This document shows, one piece after another, positions 8,681-16,712 of a stretch of 64,000 bases of DNA. Both the position numbers and the translations under genes were made by a program. The DNA is taken from the NCBI RefSeq assembly GCF_905397275.1, contig NZ_CAJPUY010000011.1:180105-244104 (forward strand). The letters run 5' to 3'. The notes below the pieces were generated by a model. The model searched no databases. It was not told where the DNA came from and saw only the letters and a program-made list of their open reading frames with translations. This stretch comes from Cupriavidus yeoncheonensis (GTDB taxonomy: Bacteria; Pseudomonadota; Gammaproteobacteria; Burkholderiales; Burkholderiaceae). Positions within the stretch are counted from its first letter, which is position 1. Each line of letters starts with the position of its first letter.

Positions 8681-9853
8681 TCAGGGGGCGTCGATCGAGC
8701 CGACGCTCTTCGGATAAGTCACGACGCCCCACGCGAGCGGCAGGCCGTCGATCTGCTGCACCGGCTGGTAGGTGCGCGCGTCGAACACCTGCACCGCGTT
8801 CGAACGCCCGCACGCCACCAGCAGGCGGGCGTCGTCGGGCGTGAAGCTGAAATGCCAGCAACGCTTGCCCACGGCAATATCGGCCAGCGGCGCGTAGCTC
8901 TGTCCATCGAACACCTGCAGCGTATCCGCGCGCGACGCCGCCACGAACACGCGGGCCCCGCTGCGATCGAACGTGATGCCATAGGGTCCGGTGCGCGTCG
9001 GTACGGTGCGCAGCACGCGGTAGTCGTCGGCGGCCAGCACCAGGAATGCGTTGGCGGATTCCAGCGTCACCACATAGCGGCTGCCGTCGGGGCTCGCCCG
9101 GATGCCGCGCGGACGCGAGCCGGCGGGCATGGGCAGGCGTTGCAGCTGCCGGCCGCTCGCCTTTTCGTAGACGGTGACCGTATCGTCGCCTTCATTGGTG
9201 ACCAGCATCAGGCGTCCATCGCGCGAGAACTCGATGCCCTCGGTTTCCAGACCGCTGCGGATCGTGCGCGCCACGCGCCAGGTCCGCAGGTCGACCACGG
9301 CGATTTCTGCCGGCAGTGGCTTGTCGTCGCTCTTGCCCGTCTCCCTGGGCGGCGTTGGCGCGCCCGGCTTTCCCGGTGGCCCGGCCCGCTCGCCCGGCTC
9401 AAAGGTGACAAAGGCTTCGCCGCCGGCGACGCGCACGAATTCGGGGTTCTGGCCGATCGGCACGCGCCTCACCTCCTTGCCCGCCGCCACGTCGATCACG
9501 GACATGTCGCCGGTCTCCTTGTTTGCCGTCAGCAGGTACTTGCCGTCGGCGGTGAGTGCCAGCCCACGCGGACCCTTGCCCGCGGTGGCCGGGCCTGGCA
9601 GCCGCTCCATGCGTTCGAGGTCGATCACGGCGATGCCGGCGCCTTCGGTCGAAACAAAGGCCTGCGCGGCGCGGGCCTGGCCCGTCCCGGCCAGCACCGC
9701 GGCAAGCCCCAGCAGCGCGGCGGCACAGCGGGATGTCGATGGGGATGTCGATGGGGATGTCGATGGGGATGTCGATGGGGAGGTCGATGGGGAGGTCACA
9801 GGGGCTCCTTTGCGGGAAATCGGCGACATCGGGGTGCGACGCCGGTGGTTCAT
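8681..9853 (-). CDS. YVTN-type beta-propeller protein, PQQ-catabolism-associated type
   Basis: A 390-residue protein whose mature part (from about residue 63) is a chain of YVTN-type beta-propeller blades (GLALTADGKYLLTANKETG, IEFSRDGRLMLVTNEGDD, GITFDRSGARVFVAASRAD). This is the pattern of the beta-propeller proteins that accompany PQQ-dependent catabolism genes. The chosen ATG overlaps the stop codon of the upstream TonB receptor gene (ATGA at 9850-9853), indicating translational coupling. The signal region is unusual: before the hydrophobic core (residues 43-56) there is a tandem tetrapeptide repeat PSTS at residues 18-41, made by a 12-base DNA repeat. An internal ATG at residue 9 is a possible alternative start. 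Confidence 0.85.
   Translation of the reverse strand: MNHRRRTPMSPISRKGAPVTSPSTSPSTSPSTSPSTSPSTSRCAAALLGLAAVLAGTGQARAAQAFVSTEGAGIAVIDLERMERLPGPATAGKGPRGLALTADGKYLLTANKETGDMSVIDVAAGKEVRRVPIGQNPEFVRVAGGEAFVTFEPGERAGPPGKPGAPTPPRETGKSDDKPLPAEIAVVDLRTWRVARTIRSGLETEGIEFSRDGRLMLVTNEGDDTVTVYEKASGRQLQRLPMPAGSRPRGIRASPDGSRYVVTLESANAFLVLAADDYRVLRTVPTRTGPYGITFDRSGARVFVAASRADTLQVFDGQSYAPLADIAVGKRCWHFSFTPDDARLLVACGRSNAVQVFDARTYQPVQQIDGLPLAWGVVTYPKSVGSIDAP
9731..9802. repeat. 12-bp tandem repeat inside the beta-propeller gene
   Basis: Six contiguous 12-base units (plus strand GGATGTCGATGG): four perfect, a fifth with one change and a sixth, degenerate one. The unit is a multiple of three, so copy-number change would lengthen or shorten the encoded PSTS tract without breaking the frame. 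The graded decay towards one end is as expected for slippage-generated repeats. Confidence 0.9.
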
Positions 9854-12171
9854 CGTCCGTCCCACTCGTAGCGCACGCCGACCAGGAAGAGCCGCGGCGC
9901 ACCGGGCGCGACAAAGCGCTCCACCGGCACCGCGGCACCCGGCTGCAGCAGCGCTCCGCCCGGGAACAGGTTGTAGCCGGCCTGGCCATAGGTGGCGTAG
10001 CGCCGGTCGAACACATTGTCGATGCGGCCGTAGACCTGCCAGCGCGGCAGGAACTGCCAGCTCGCGCGCAGGTTCAGCAGCAGGTAGCCGCCGGTATCGG
10101 ACAGGCCCGGGGTCTGCGCGTTCGGCGCACTCAACGCGCCATCCTCGTTGCCGGCCACCGGCCGCGACGACGATACCAGCAGGTCGCCGCCCACGCTCAG
10201 CGCCGCGGTGGCGCGCCAGTCGGCGCCGAGCTTGAAGCTGTGCAGCGGGATGCCTGCCAGGCGTGTGCCGGGCTGCACCATCACGGGCGCGGCAAACGGT
10301 GTCTGCAGCGTTCCCTGCGCCTGGTAGCTGGCCTGTGTATAGCTGTATCCGGCGCGCAGCGTCAGGCGGCCAAGGCGCTGGCGCAGGCCGAACTCCACGC
10401 CCTGGTTGCGCGTCTTCGGAAAGTTGGAGAAGTACCCCAGCGGGCTGACCGGGGAACGCTGGAACACGATGTCGTCGCGATTGTCGCTGCGGTACAGCGC
10501 CAGCGTGACCTCGGTGGCATCGGCCGGCTGCCAGCGCCCGCCGAACTCCAGCGTGCGGGTCACCACCTGCCGCAGAAACGGGTCTGCCTGCAGCCCCGTG
10601 GGCAACTGGCAGGCGTTGGCGGGATCGGCGCAGCCGAGTTCGATGGCCGTGGGCATGCGCGTGCCCTGCGAGGCCGAGCCGAACACCACCAGCCGCTCCA
10701 GCAGCCGATGCGTCAGGCCAAGGGAAGGGTTGAGCCGCGAATAGGTGAAGCTTTCGTCGGACTGGGTGGGGAGACTAAGCAGCGTATGTCGGCGCCCCTG
10801 GTTCCAGCGCGCCGCCAGCGTCAGGAAGGTCCCGTCCAGCAAGCGCATGGTGTCCGTGGCGAACAGGCCAATGGTGCTGTCGCGCCCGTCCAGCGCGGCC
10901 TGGGTCAGCACCGGCGCGCCGGCATCGGCCACGGTATTGCGGGCATCGTCGAAGCTGGCCTGCTGCGTGGTCTGCGTGTAGCGCGAACGGTTCATGTCGA
11001 GCGCCGCGCCCAGCGCAAAGCGGTGCGTGTCGCCGTCATGCGACCATTGCATCGACGCGCCGTAGCTGGTCTCGCGCACCGTGGCGCTATTGAGCACGGC
11101 ATTGGCCGGCGCATCGTCGGCCTCGCATTCCGCGCTGCCGGCGTGGCCCTGGCAGCCGAGCGCGGTGTCGAGGTAATCGTTGCTGATATCGCCGCTGTTG
11201 GCGTGCGTGCGGGTCTGCCGCAGGTAGAGGGTCAGCTGCAGCTGGTCCTGCGCGTTGAACTGGTGCGCGCCGTTGAGGGCCACCTGCAGCGAACGGGACC
11301 GCGTCTCGTCAGGCGCGGTGTAGATGGCGCGGCGGTCGGCGGCATAGAGACTGTCGGGCGTCAGGCCATTGCCGGTCAGCCGGCTGTTGCTGCCCAGCAC
11401 GCTCACATGCCATTGTGTGCCGCTGGTGGAGCGGCCCAGCTTGAAGAACAGGTTGCCCAGGTCGCTGTCGGAACGGTCGCGCCAGCCGTCCTCGCGCCAG
11501 CCCGTGCCTGCGACGTAGGCGTGCCAGCCATCGCCAAGCCGTTGGCCGGCGCTGACATCCAGGCGCGCACGGCCGTAGCTGCCCACGCTCAGGTCAGCCT
11601 CCACGCCCGGGTGGGTCTCGCCGGACTTGGTCTGCAGCGCCAGCGCGCCGCCCAGCGTATTGAGCCCATAGAGCGGATTGCTGCCCGGCACCAGCGTAAT
11701 GGTGCTGAGCGCGGCCTCGGGGATCGCGGCCCAGTGGATGACGTCGCCCAGCGCCGCGTTCTGGCGCACGCCGTCCAGGTACAGCGACAGCCCTTGCGCC
11801 GACCCGAGCGTGGGGGAAAGCCGGTAGCCGCGATAGAGGATGTCCTGGGCGAACGGATTGCCTTGCGCGTCGTTGACCACCACGCCGGTCATGGTTTCGG
11901 CCAGGAAGGCCGACAGGTTCGGTGCCTTGACACGTTCCAGATCGCCGTCGGTGGCGGTCTGCGCATTGCCGGCAAAGGCCTGCCGCTCGATCGTGAAGCC
12001 CGGCAGCGGGGTGGGCGCGACGACCGTGACTTCGCGCAGGTTGTGGACCTGGTCGGCCGCCGCTTCGTTGGTGTCTTGTTGCGCTGCCACAGGCCATGAC
12101 ACAGGCAGCGCCAGCGCGCCCAGGCAAGGCACGACCCGGAGCGGACGAGTGCGGCAACGGCTTCGGGCCAT
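9850..12171 (-). CDS. TonB-dependent outer-membrane receptor
   Basis: A 773-residue protein with a signal peptide (cleavage near VAA-QQ, about residue 30), a TonB-box-like stretch (LREVTVVAP), a plug domain (about 60-190, with DILYRGYRLSPT and GSNPLYGLNTLGGALAL) and a 22-strand-type barrel ending in the aromatic strand LFLVGVRYEW near the C terminus. Receptors of this class take up iron chelates, cobalamin, sugars or other scarce metal complexes using TonB energy. It is translationally coupled to the beta-propeller gene downstream and lies beside the PQQ dehydrogenase cluster, not beside siderophore genes. No Fur box was seen upstream. The ligand is unknown; a metal complex for the quinoprotein is one hypothesis. 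Confidence 0.92.
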   Translation of the reverse strand: MARSRCRTRPLRVVPCLGALALPVSWPVAAQQDTNEAAADQVHNLREVTVVAPTPLPGFTIERQAFAGNAQTATDGDLERVKAPNLSAFLAETMTGVVVNDAQGNPFAQDILYRGYRLSPTLGSAQGLSLYLDGVRQNAALGDVIHWAAIPEAALSTITLVPGSNPLYGLNTLGGALALQTKSGETHPGVEADLSVGSYGRARLDVSAGQRLGDGWHAYVAGTGWREDGWRDRSDSDLGNLFFKLGRSTSGTQWHVSVLGSNSRLTGNGLTPDSLYAADRRAIYTAPDETRSRSLQVALNGAHQFNAQDQLQLTLYLRQTRTHANSGDISNDYLDTALGCQGHAGSAECEADDAPANAVLNSATVRETSYGASMQWSHDGDTHRFALGAALDMNRSRYTQTTQQASFDDARNTVADAGAPVLTQAALDGRDSTIGLFATDTMRLLDGTFLTLAARWNQGRRHTLLSLPTQSDESFTYSRLNPSLGLTHRLLERLVVFGSASQGTRMPTAIELGCADPANACQLPTGLQADPFLRQVVTRTLEFGGRWQPADATEVTLALYRSDNRDDIVFQRSPVSPLGYFSNFPKTRNQGVEFGLRQRLGRLTLRAGYSYTQASYQAQGTLQTPFAAPVMVQPGTRLAGIPLHSFKLGADWRATAALSVGGDLLVSSSRPVAGNEDGALSAPNAQTPGLSDTGGYLLLNLRASWQFLPRWQVYGRIDNVFDRRYATYGQAGYNLFPGGALLQPGAAVPVERFVAPGAPRLFLVGVRYEWDGR

Positions 12172-12384
12172 GGGTTCCCTGTCGCGCTGCGTCGCGCGGG
12201 CAACGGTTGCGGGCTGGACGTGGATGAACGCGTGTGGCGCAAATGCTACCTAATCTAGTCCAGCAGGCAGGTACTGCCAAGTTGCAACGGCTGTCGACCC
12301 GCCGTTTTTTGCCTAGAGTTTTCAGGTGGCCCCGGGTTGCGCCCGGGGACCGCGTCCCGATTCGCGAACCAGGAGGAACTGCCC

Positions 12385-13149
12385 ATGCCGACCACCGGAA
12401 CTGATGTCGATCCCGGCCGTCGCCGCCTGCTTGGCGCCGCCGGTGCCATCGCCATGCTCGCCCTGACCGTGCCCAATCTGGGCGCCTGCGCGCAAGGCGG
12501 CGGCGCCAGTGCTGGCGGGCAGCCGGTGAAGATCGGCGTGATCGGTTCGGGGCGGATTGGCGGGACCGTTGGCGGCTTGTGGGTGAAATCGGGCCATCCG
12601 GTGTTGTTCTCCTCGCGCCATCCCGAGTCGCTGAAGGCGCTGGTCGACGAGCTGGGCCCGCTGGCGCGCGCGGGCACGGTGGCCGATGCCCTGGCATTCT
12701 CGGACGTGCTGTTCCTGGCCACGCCTTACAAGGCGCTGCCGGAACTGAGCCAGGAGAACCCCGGCGCCTGGCAGGGCAAGATCGTGCTGGATGCGACCAA
12801 TGCCATCGCCCAGCGGGACGGCGCCATTGCCGACGAGGCGCAGCGCAACGGCATCGGCATCACCACGGGCAAGTACCTCGCGGGTGCGCGCGTGGTGCGC
12901 GCGTTCAACTTCATGGGCGCGGCCAACTTCGCCAAGGAACACCATCGCGAAGGCGAACGCATCGCCGTGCCGATTGCCGGCGATGACCCGGCCGCGCTGC
13001 GCGTGGCGGAGCAGCTCGTGCGCGATGCGGGGTTTGAACCGGTGGTGGTGGGGCCGCTGGCCAGCGCGGACAAGTTCGCGCCCGGCGGGCCGCTGTTCCG
13101 CCAGATCGGCAGCGTGGAGGAGATGCGCAGGAAGATGGGCGCGCAGTAG
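12385..13149 (+). CDS. NADP+/F420-type oxidoreductase-like protein with Tat-like signal
   Basis: A 254-residue protein. Residues 1-35 form a twin-arginine-like export signal (RRRLLGAAGAIAMLALTV) ending in LGAC, which could be a lipoprotein cleavage site. From residue 48 there is a Rossmann fold with the dinucleotide motif KIGVIGSGRIGGTVG, followed by the rest of the NADPH-dependent F420 reductase family pattern (FSSRHPESLKAL, FLATPYKALPEL, VVRAFNFMGAANF). The start follows a strong AGGAGGA site. A Rossmann enzyme with an export signal is uncommon, and cofactor supply in the periplasm would need a Tat-folded holoenzyme. It is divergent from the TonB receptor; its substrate is unknown. Confidence 0.8.
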   Translation: MPTTGTDVDPGRRRLLGAAGAIAMLALTVPNLGACAQGGGASAGGQPVKIGVIGSGRIGGTVGGLWVKSGHPVLFSSRHPESLKALVDELGPLARAGTVADALAFSDVLFLATPYKALPELSQENPGAWQGKIVLDATNAIAQRDGAIADEAQRNGIGITTGKYLAGARVVRAFNFMGAANFAKEHHREGERIAVPIAGDDPAALRVAEQLVRDAGFEPVVVGPLASADKFAPGGPLFRQIGSVEEMRRKMGAQ

Positions 13150-13200
13150 GTGAGCGAAAGGAGCCGCCCGGCGCGTTGGCAGGCCGCGGCCTCGATGGGC

Positions 13201-13590
13201 TCAGGGCCGGCGGCGCTCCATGGCCACCATCGATGGCGTGAAGCCGAGCTGGCCGAAGAATGCCGCTTCGGACGAGCGCGCCGCGCGCAGCACCCAGGTG
13301 ATGTCGGGATCGTTGCCCATGACCTGGCGCACCAGCGCCCGACCGATGCCCTGCCGGCGATGACTGGGCGCGACCACGACCATCGACAGGAAGCCATCGG
13401 ACACATCATCGCAAAGCGCGCGCGCGAAGCCGACGATTTCACCCTTGTCGACGGCCACGACCACGTGCTGCGAATTGGCGACCAGTCGGGCGAAGCGCTC
13501 GGCGCTGCCTACGCGGTTGTTCCAGCCGTTGTCGATCAGTAGCTGCCTGGCGGCCTCGACCTCTCCAGGCAACAGATTACGGATTTCCAT
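13201..13590 (-). CDS. GNAT family N-acetyltransferase
   Basis: A 129-residue protein with the acetyl-CoA-binding motif of GNAT enzymes (VVVAPSHRRQGIGRALVRQV, about residues 71-90) and the usual preceding strand (IVGFARALCDD). The start at 13590 begins the conserved N-terminal strand MEIRNLLPGE; the open frame extends further upstream, but without coding character. Its acceptor cannot be predicted. It is convergent with the oxidoreductase-like gene and divergent from the AMP nucleosidase gene. Confidence 0.85.
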   Translation of the reverse strand: MEIRNLLPGEVEAARQLLIDNGWNNRVGSAERFARLVANSQHVVVAVDKGEIVGFARALCDDVSDGFLSMVVVAPSHRRQGIGRALVRQVMGNDPDITWVLRAARSSEAAFFGQLGFTPSMVAMERRRP

Positions 13591-13782
13591 CGGCGGCTCC
13601 CCCAGCAACGCATGTACGGCCCATCGCCGCCCCCTGCCAGGGGGCGGCGAGTCGAGTACGGCACGGGAAGCCCGGCCGCGCAATTGGCGGAGTGTAGCGA
13701 GCGGGCGCGGACACGTCAATTTGCTGCCGCCCCCGCGCCTTGGCCGCGCCGCTGGCGTGTGCAGCGCGGTATGATGGCTGCC

Positions 13783-15261
13783 ATGAACGCCCCCATCTTC
13801 TCTTCTGCCCACCCGGCCGATCAGTTGGCTGAGTTCTCCGACGCCGACGCGGCGCTGGCCCGGATCCGCGAGATCTACAACGCTTCGGTCAGCGCCGTAC
13901 GCGCGCGCTTCGACGCGTTCGCCAACGGCAAGCCGCTGCCCTCGGCGGCCCACGCGTGCTACCCGTACCTGGGCATCTCCGTGAATATCGAAACCATGGT
14001 GACCGACAGCCGGCCGTCATGGGGCACGGTGGCCTATCCGGGTGTCTATGGCACCACGGTGACGCGCCCGGACCTGCTCGCCGATTACTATCGCGACCAG
14101 ATCGAACGGCTGATGCGCTATCACCGCGTGCCCGTGGTGGTCGGCCTGAGCCGCCGGCCGATCCCGCTGCCATTCGTGATCGAGGCCTCCACGACCGACA
14201 TCAGCTACACCCAGGCGCGCGAACTGGAAGTGTCCTTCGTGCTGCCGGAGCTGAGCCGCATCGACGATTCCATCGCCAACGGCACGTACGAGCCGGTGGC
14301 GGGCGAAGCGTGGCCGCTGTCGCTGTTCCCGGCCGAGCGCGTGGACCTGGCCTTGCAGCGCCTGTACCACTACACCGGCACCGCGCCACAGTATTTCCAG
14401 CGCTTCGTGCTGTTCACCAACTACCAGCGCTACGTCGACGAATTCATCGGGCTCGGCCGCTCGCTGATGGCCAGCAGCGACGGCGGCGGCTACGCGCGCT
14501 TTGTCGAGCCTGGCGACGTGGTGCAGGAGCTTGGCGCTGCCGAGCCCGACGACGCCGCCCGCCCGCGCGCGCTGCCGCAGATGCCGGCCTACCATCTGGT
14601 GCGAGACGACAAGCTGGGCGTGACGCTGGTCAACATCGGCGTGGGCCCGTCCAATGCCAAGACCATGACCGACCACCTGGCCGTGCTGCGTCCGCACTGC
14701 TGGATGATGGTGGGCCATTGCGGCGGCCTGCGGCGCTCGCAGCAGCTTGGCGACTATGTGCTCGCCCACGCCTACGTGCGTGACGACCACGTGCTGGACC
14801 ACGACCTGCCGCCGTGGGTGCCGGTGCCGCCGATCGCGGAGATCCAGGTGGCGCTGCAGGAAGCGGTGGTGCGCGTGACCGGCCTGTCCGGCGGCGAGAT
14901 GAAAACGCGCATGCGCACGGGCACGGTGGTGTCCACCGACGACCGCAACTGGGAGCTGAAGTCCAAGGCGCTCTATGCGCGCTTCAACCAGTCGCGCGCG
15001 ATCGCCATCGACATGGAAAGCGCGACCGTGGCGGCCAATGGCTTCCGCCTGCGCGTGCCCTATGGCACCTTGCTGTGCGTCTCGGACAAGCCTTTGCACG
15101 GCGAGCTCAAGCTGCGCGGCATGGCCAATGCGTTTTATCGCCAGCGGGTCAGCCAGCACATGACCATCGGCCTGGAGGCTGTCCGCATCCTGCGCGAGAA
15201 CGGCGTCGAGCAGCTGCATTCGCGCAAGCTGCGGAGCTTTGACGAGCCGGCGTTCCGCTGA
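13783..15261 (+). CDS. amn: AMP nucleosidase
   Basis: A 492-residue cytosolic enzyme that splits AMP into adenine and ribose 5-phosphate, adjusting purine pools. The N-terminal AMP nucleosidase domain carries YPYLGISVNIETMVTDSRPS and the C-terminal half is the purine-phosphorylase fold, with a GVGPSNAKTMTDHLAVLRP stretch, MVGHCGGLRRSQQLGDYVLA and the MESATVAANGF segment that holds the ribose-contacting glutamate. The length fits the family. Three in-frame ATGs (13771, 13774, 13783) lie close together and none has a strong ribosome-binding site; 13783 was chosen because the conserved sequence begins there. A bidirectional terminator follows. Confidence 0.92.
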   Translation: MNAPIFSSAHPADQLAEFSDADAALARIREIYNASVSAVRARFDAFANGKPLPSAAHACYPYLGISVNIETMVTDSRPSWGTVAYPGVYGTTVTRPDLLADYYRDQIERLMRYHRVPVVVGLSRRPIPLPFVIEASTTDISYTQARELEVSFVLPELSRIDDSIANGTYEPVAGEAWPLSLFPAERVDLALQRLYHYTGTAPQYFQRFVLFTNYQRYVDEFIGLGRSLMASSDGGGYARFVEPGDVVQELGAAEPDDAARPRALPQMPAYHLVRDDKLGVTLVNIGVGPSNAKTMTDHLAVLRPHCWMMVGHCGGLRRSQQLGDYVLAHAYVRDDHVLDHDLPPWVPVPPIAEIQVALQEAVVRVTGLSGGEMKTRMRTGTVVSTDDRNWELKSKALYARFNQSRAIAIDMESATVAANGFRLRVPYGTLLCVSDKPLHGELKLRGMANAFYRQRVSQHMTIGLEAVRILRENGVEQLHSRKLRSFDEPAFR

Positions 15262-15300
15262 ACGACAGGGCCGGCCCGTCGCGCGAATATCCTGGCAAGG

Positions 15301-15341
15301 AACGAAAAAGGCCAGCGCCCGAAGCGCTGGCCTTTTTCGTT
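15301..15341. terminator. Bidirectional terminator between amn and the OmpW gene
   Basis: A perfect 18-bp stem with a 5-base loop; the left arm starts AACGAAAAAGGCCAGCGC and the right arm mirrors it, giving A-tracts on one side and T-tracts on the other. It therefore acts as an intrinsic terminator on both strands and sits exactly between two convergent genes. Confidence 0.95.
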
Positions 15342-15355
15342 GGAGCCTGGCCCGG

Positions 15356-16006
15356 TCAGAACCGGTAGCCCACGCCCATGCTGAACAGCCACGGGTCCAG
15401 GTTGACCTTGGAGACATTGACGCCGCCGGCCTTCACGTTGCTGGCCAGCCAGACCTTCTTGACGTCGGCATTCAGGAACCAGTTCTTGGTCAGCTTGTAG
15501 TCCATGCCGACCTGCAGGGCGGGTGCCACGCTCCAGTTGTCCAGCTGCAGCGTATTGCCGGCGATATCGGCGCCCCAGATGCGCGTGAAGTTCAGGCCCG
15601 CGCCCACGTACGGACGGAAGGTGCCGTCCGGCAGGAAGTGGTACTGCACCAGCAGAGTGGGCGGCAGGTGCTTGAAGGTGCCGATCTTGGTGCCATTCAG
15701 GGAGACGTCCTGCTTCTGCGGCACGGTGAGCACCAGTTCGGCAGCGATGTGGCGCGTGAAGAAGTAGGTGACGTCGAGTTCGGGGATCCACTTGTTGTTG
15801 ACCGTGATCGCGTCCGACGGTACGCCCAGCGCGGGAATGGCATCGGACTTGTCGGCCATGTCCAGGTAGGTGGCGCGCAGGCGAACCATCCAGTTGCCCT
15901 GCGTTTCGCCATCGGCGGCGAAGGCGGGCGTGGAAACGGCGCCAAACATGGCAAGTGCTGCGATGGCGGTGCTGGCGACCCGGGTCCGGAGAGAGATCTT
16001 GTTCAT
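15356..16006 (-). CDS. OmpW family outer-membrane protein
   Basis: A 216-residue protein with a signal peptide (residues 1-30, ending TPAFA) and an eight-stranded-barrel pattern that ends in the C-terminal aromatic signal FSMGVGYRF, needed for outer-membrane assembly. Family marks are GNWMVRLRATYL near the start, YFFTRHIAAELVLTVPQKQDV and LLVQYHFLPDGTFRPYVGAGLNF. OmpW proteins form narrow hydrophobic channels for small molecules. The gene stands alone, followed by the bidirectional terminator. Confidence 0.93.
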   Translation of the reverse strand: MNKISLRTRVASTAIAALAMFGAVSTPAFAADGETQGNWMVRLRATYLDMADKSDAIPALGVPSDAITVNNKWIPELDVTYFFTRHIAAELVLTVPQKQDVSLNGTKIGTFKHLPPTLLVQYHFLPDGTFRPYVGAGLNFTRIWGADIAGNTLQLDNWSVAPALQVGMDYKLTKNWFLNADVKKVWLASNVKAGGVNVSKVNLDPWLFSMGVGYRF

Positions 16007-16712
16007 GGCTTTCTGCTTTGGTCTGGTAAGAAATCGGGAGCCAGTTTGGCCGAGCGGCCCGGACAGGACATTGACCGAGAACAAGGGAAACCCTATCCGG
16101 AGTAGGGTCGTCGCGATGGCGCCACAGCGCGGCATGCGCAGCGCAGGCGCGCTCCCCGCGGCAGGCAGCGGCGGCTTCTAAATACATGCGGATTTATTCG
16201 TGGCGTGGCCGCGGAGCTGGTCTTAACCTTTGCGTCATGGCCGCGCTCGCGGCCGGTTCCAGGCATGTCGTGGGCGTCCGCAGGGACGTCTTTCCGGGTG
16301 TGCCCCGTGGGGGCGGGGCACACCGGTTTTCTTTGCCTGCCTCGCGCTGCCACTGCGGCATCAGCCTGCTGCGGCCCATCGGTCCCGGTGGCGACCCGCT
16401 GTCCTTCCGATTTATTTCAAGCCCATTGTCTTGACCGGCACCGCTGCCCCACGCATGCGCCGGCAGCCGTTCGCGCATGTTGCCGGCCGTTGCCTCCGGG
16501 ATTGTCCTCTGAGCCAAAGGGATGGGACGTTGCTCACACCCGGCGACCGTCAATCGCGCAAAGCGCGTCCGCGGCCGGCGTGGCCTCGGCGAAAGGATGA
16601 AGGTTTGCCGATTATGTACGCCGGCGCTCAATCGTCTGGACGGTACAGCGACGCAGCCATTACGCATAGGCTGGTAGCGCGGGAAAAAGCAAATGACACC
16701 GGGGGGGAAATC
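16007..16712. other. Long intergenic region before the Ig-like lipoprotein
   Basis: 706 bases without a convincing gene. Near the OmpW side is an interrupted palindrome (ACCCTA-N7-TAGGGT, 16090-16108) that could be an operator. At 16294-16326 there is a strong stem with one bulge (CCGGGTGTGCCCCG / CGGGGCACACCGG) followed on the plus strand by TTTTCTTT, which looks like an intrinsic terminator although no plus-strand gene lies upstream. Open frames here are long only because of high GC content. Confidence 0.45.
16294..16336 (+). terminator. Orphan terminator-like hairpin upstream of the lipoprotein gene
   Basis: A stem of 13 pairs with one bulged G, a short loop, then a T-rich tract. It lies nearly 400 bases before the lipoprotein ATG, so it could end a small RNA or act as an attenuator in a long leader. 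Confidence 0.45.

Noticed and set aside
9556..12099. Open frame of 847 codons on the plus strand opposite the TonB receptor
   Set aside because: Antisense shadow of a clear receptor gene; no domain, signal or ribosome-binding site.
16230..16712. Upstream extension of the Ig-like lipoprotein frame
   Set aside because: The lipoprotein signal at 16713 is the natural start; the upstream part has no coding pattern and crosses the terminator-like hairpin.
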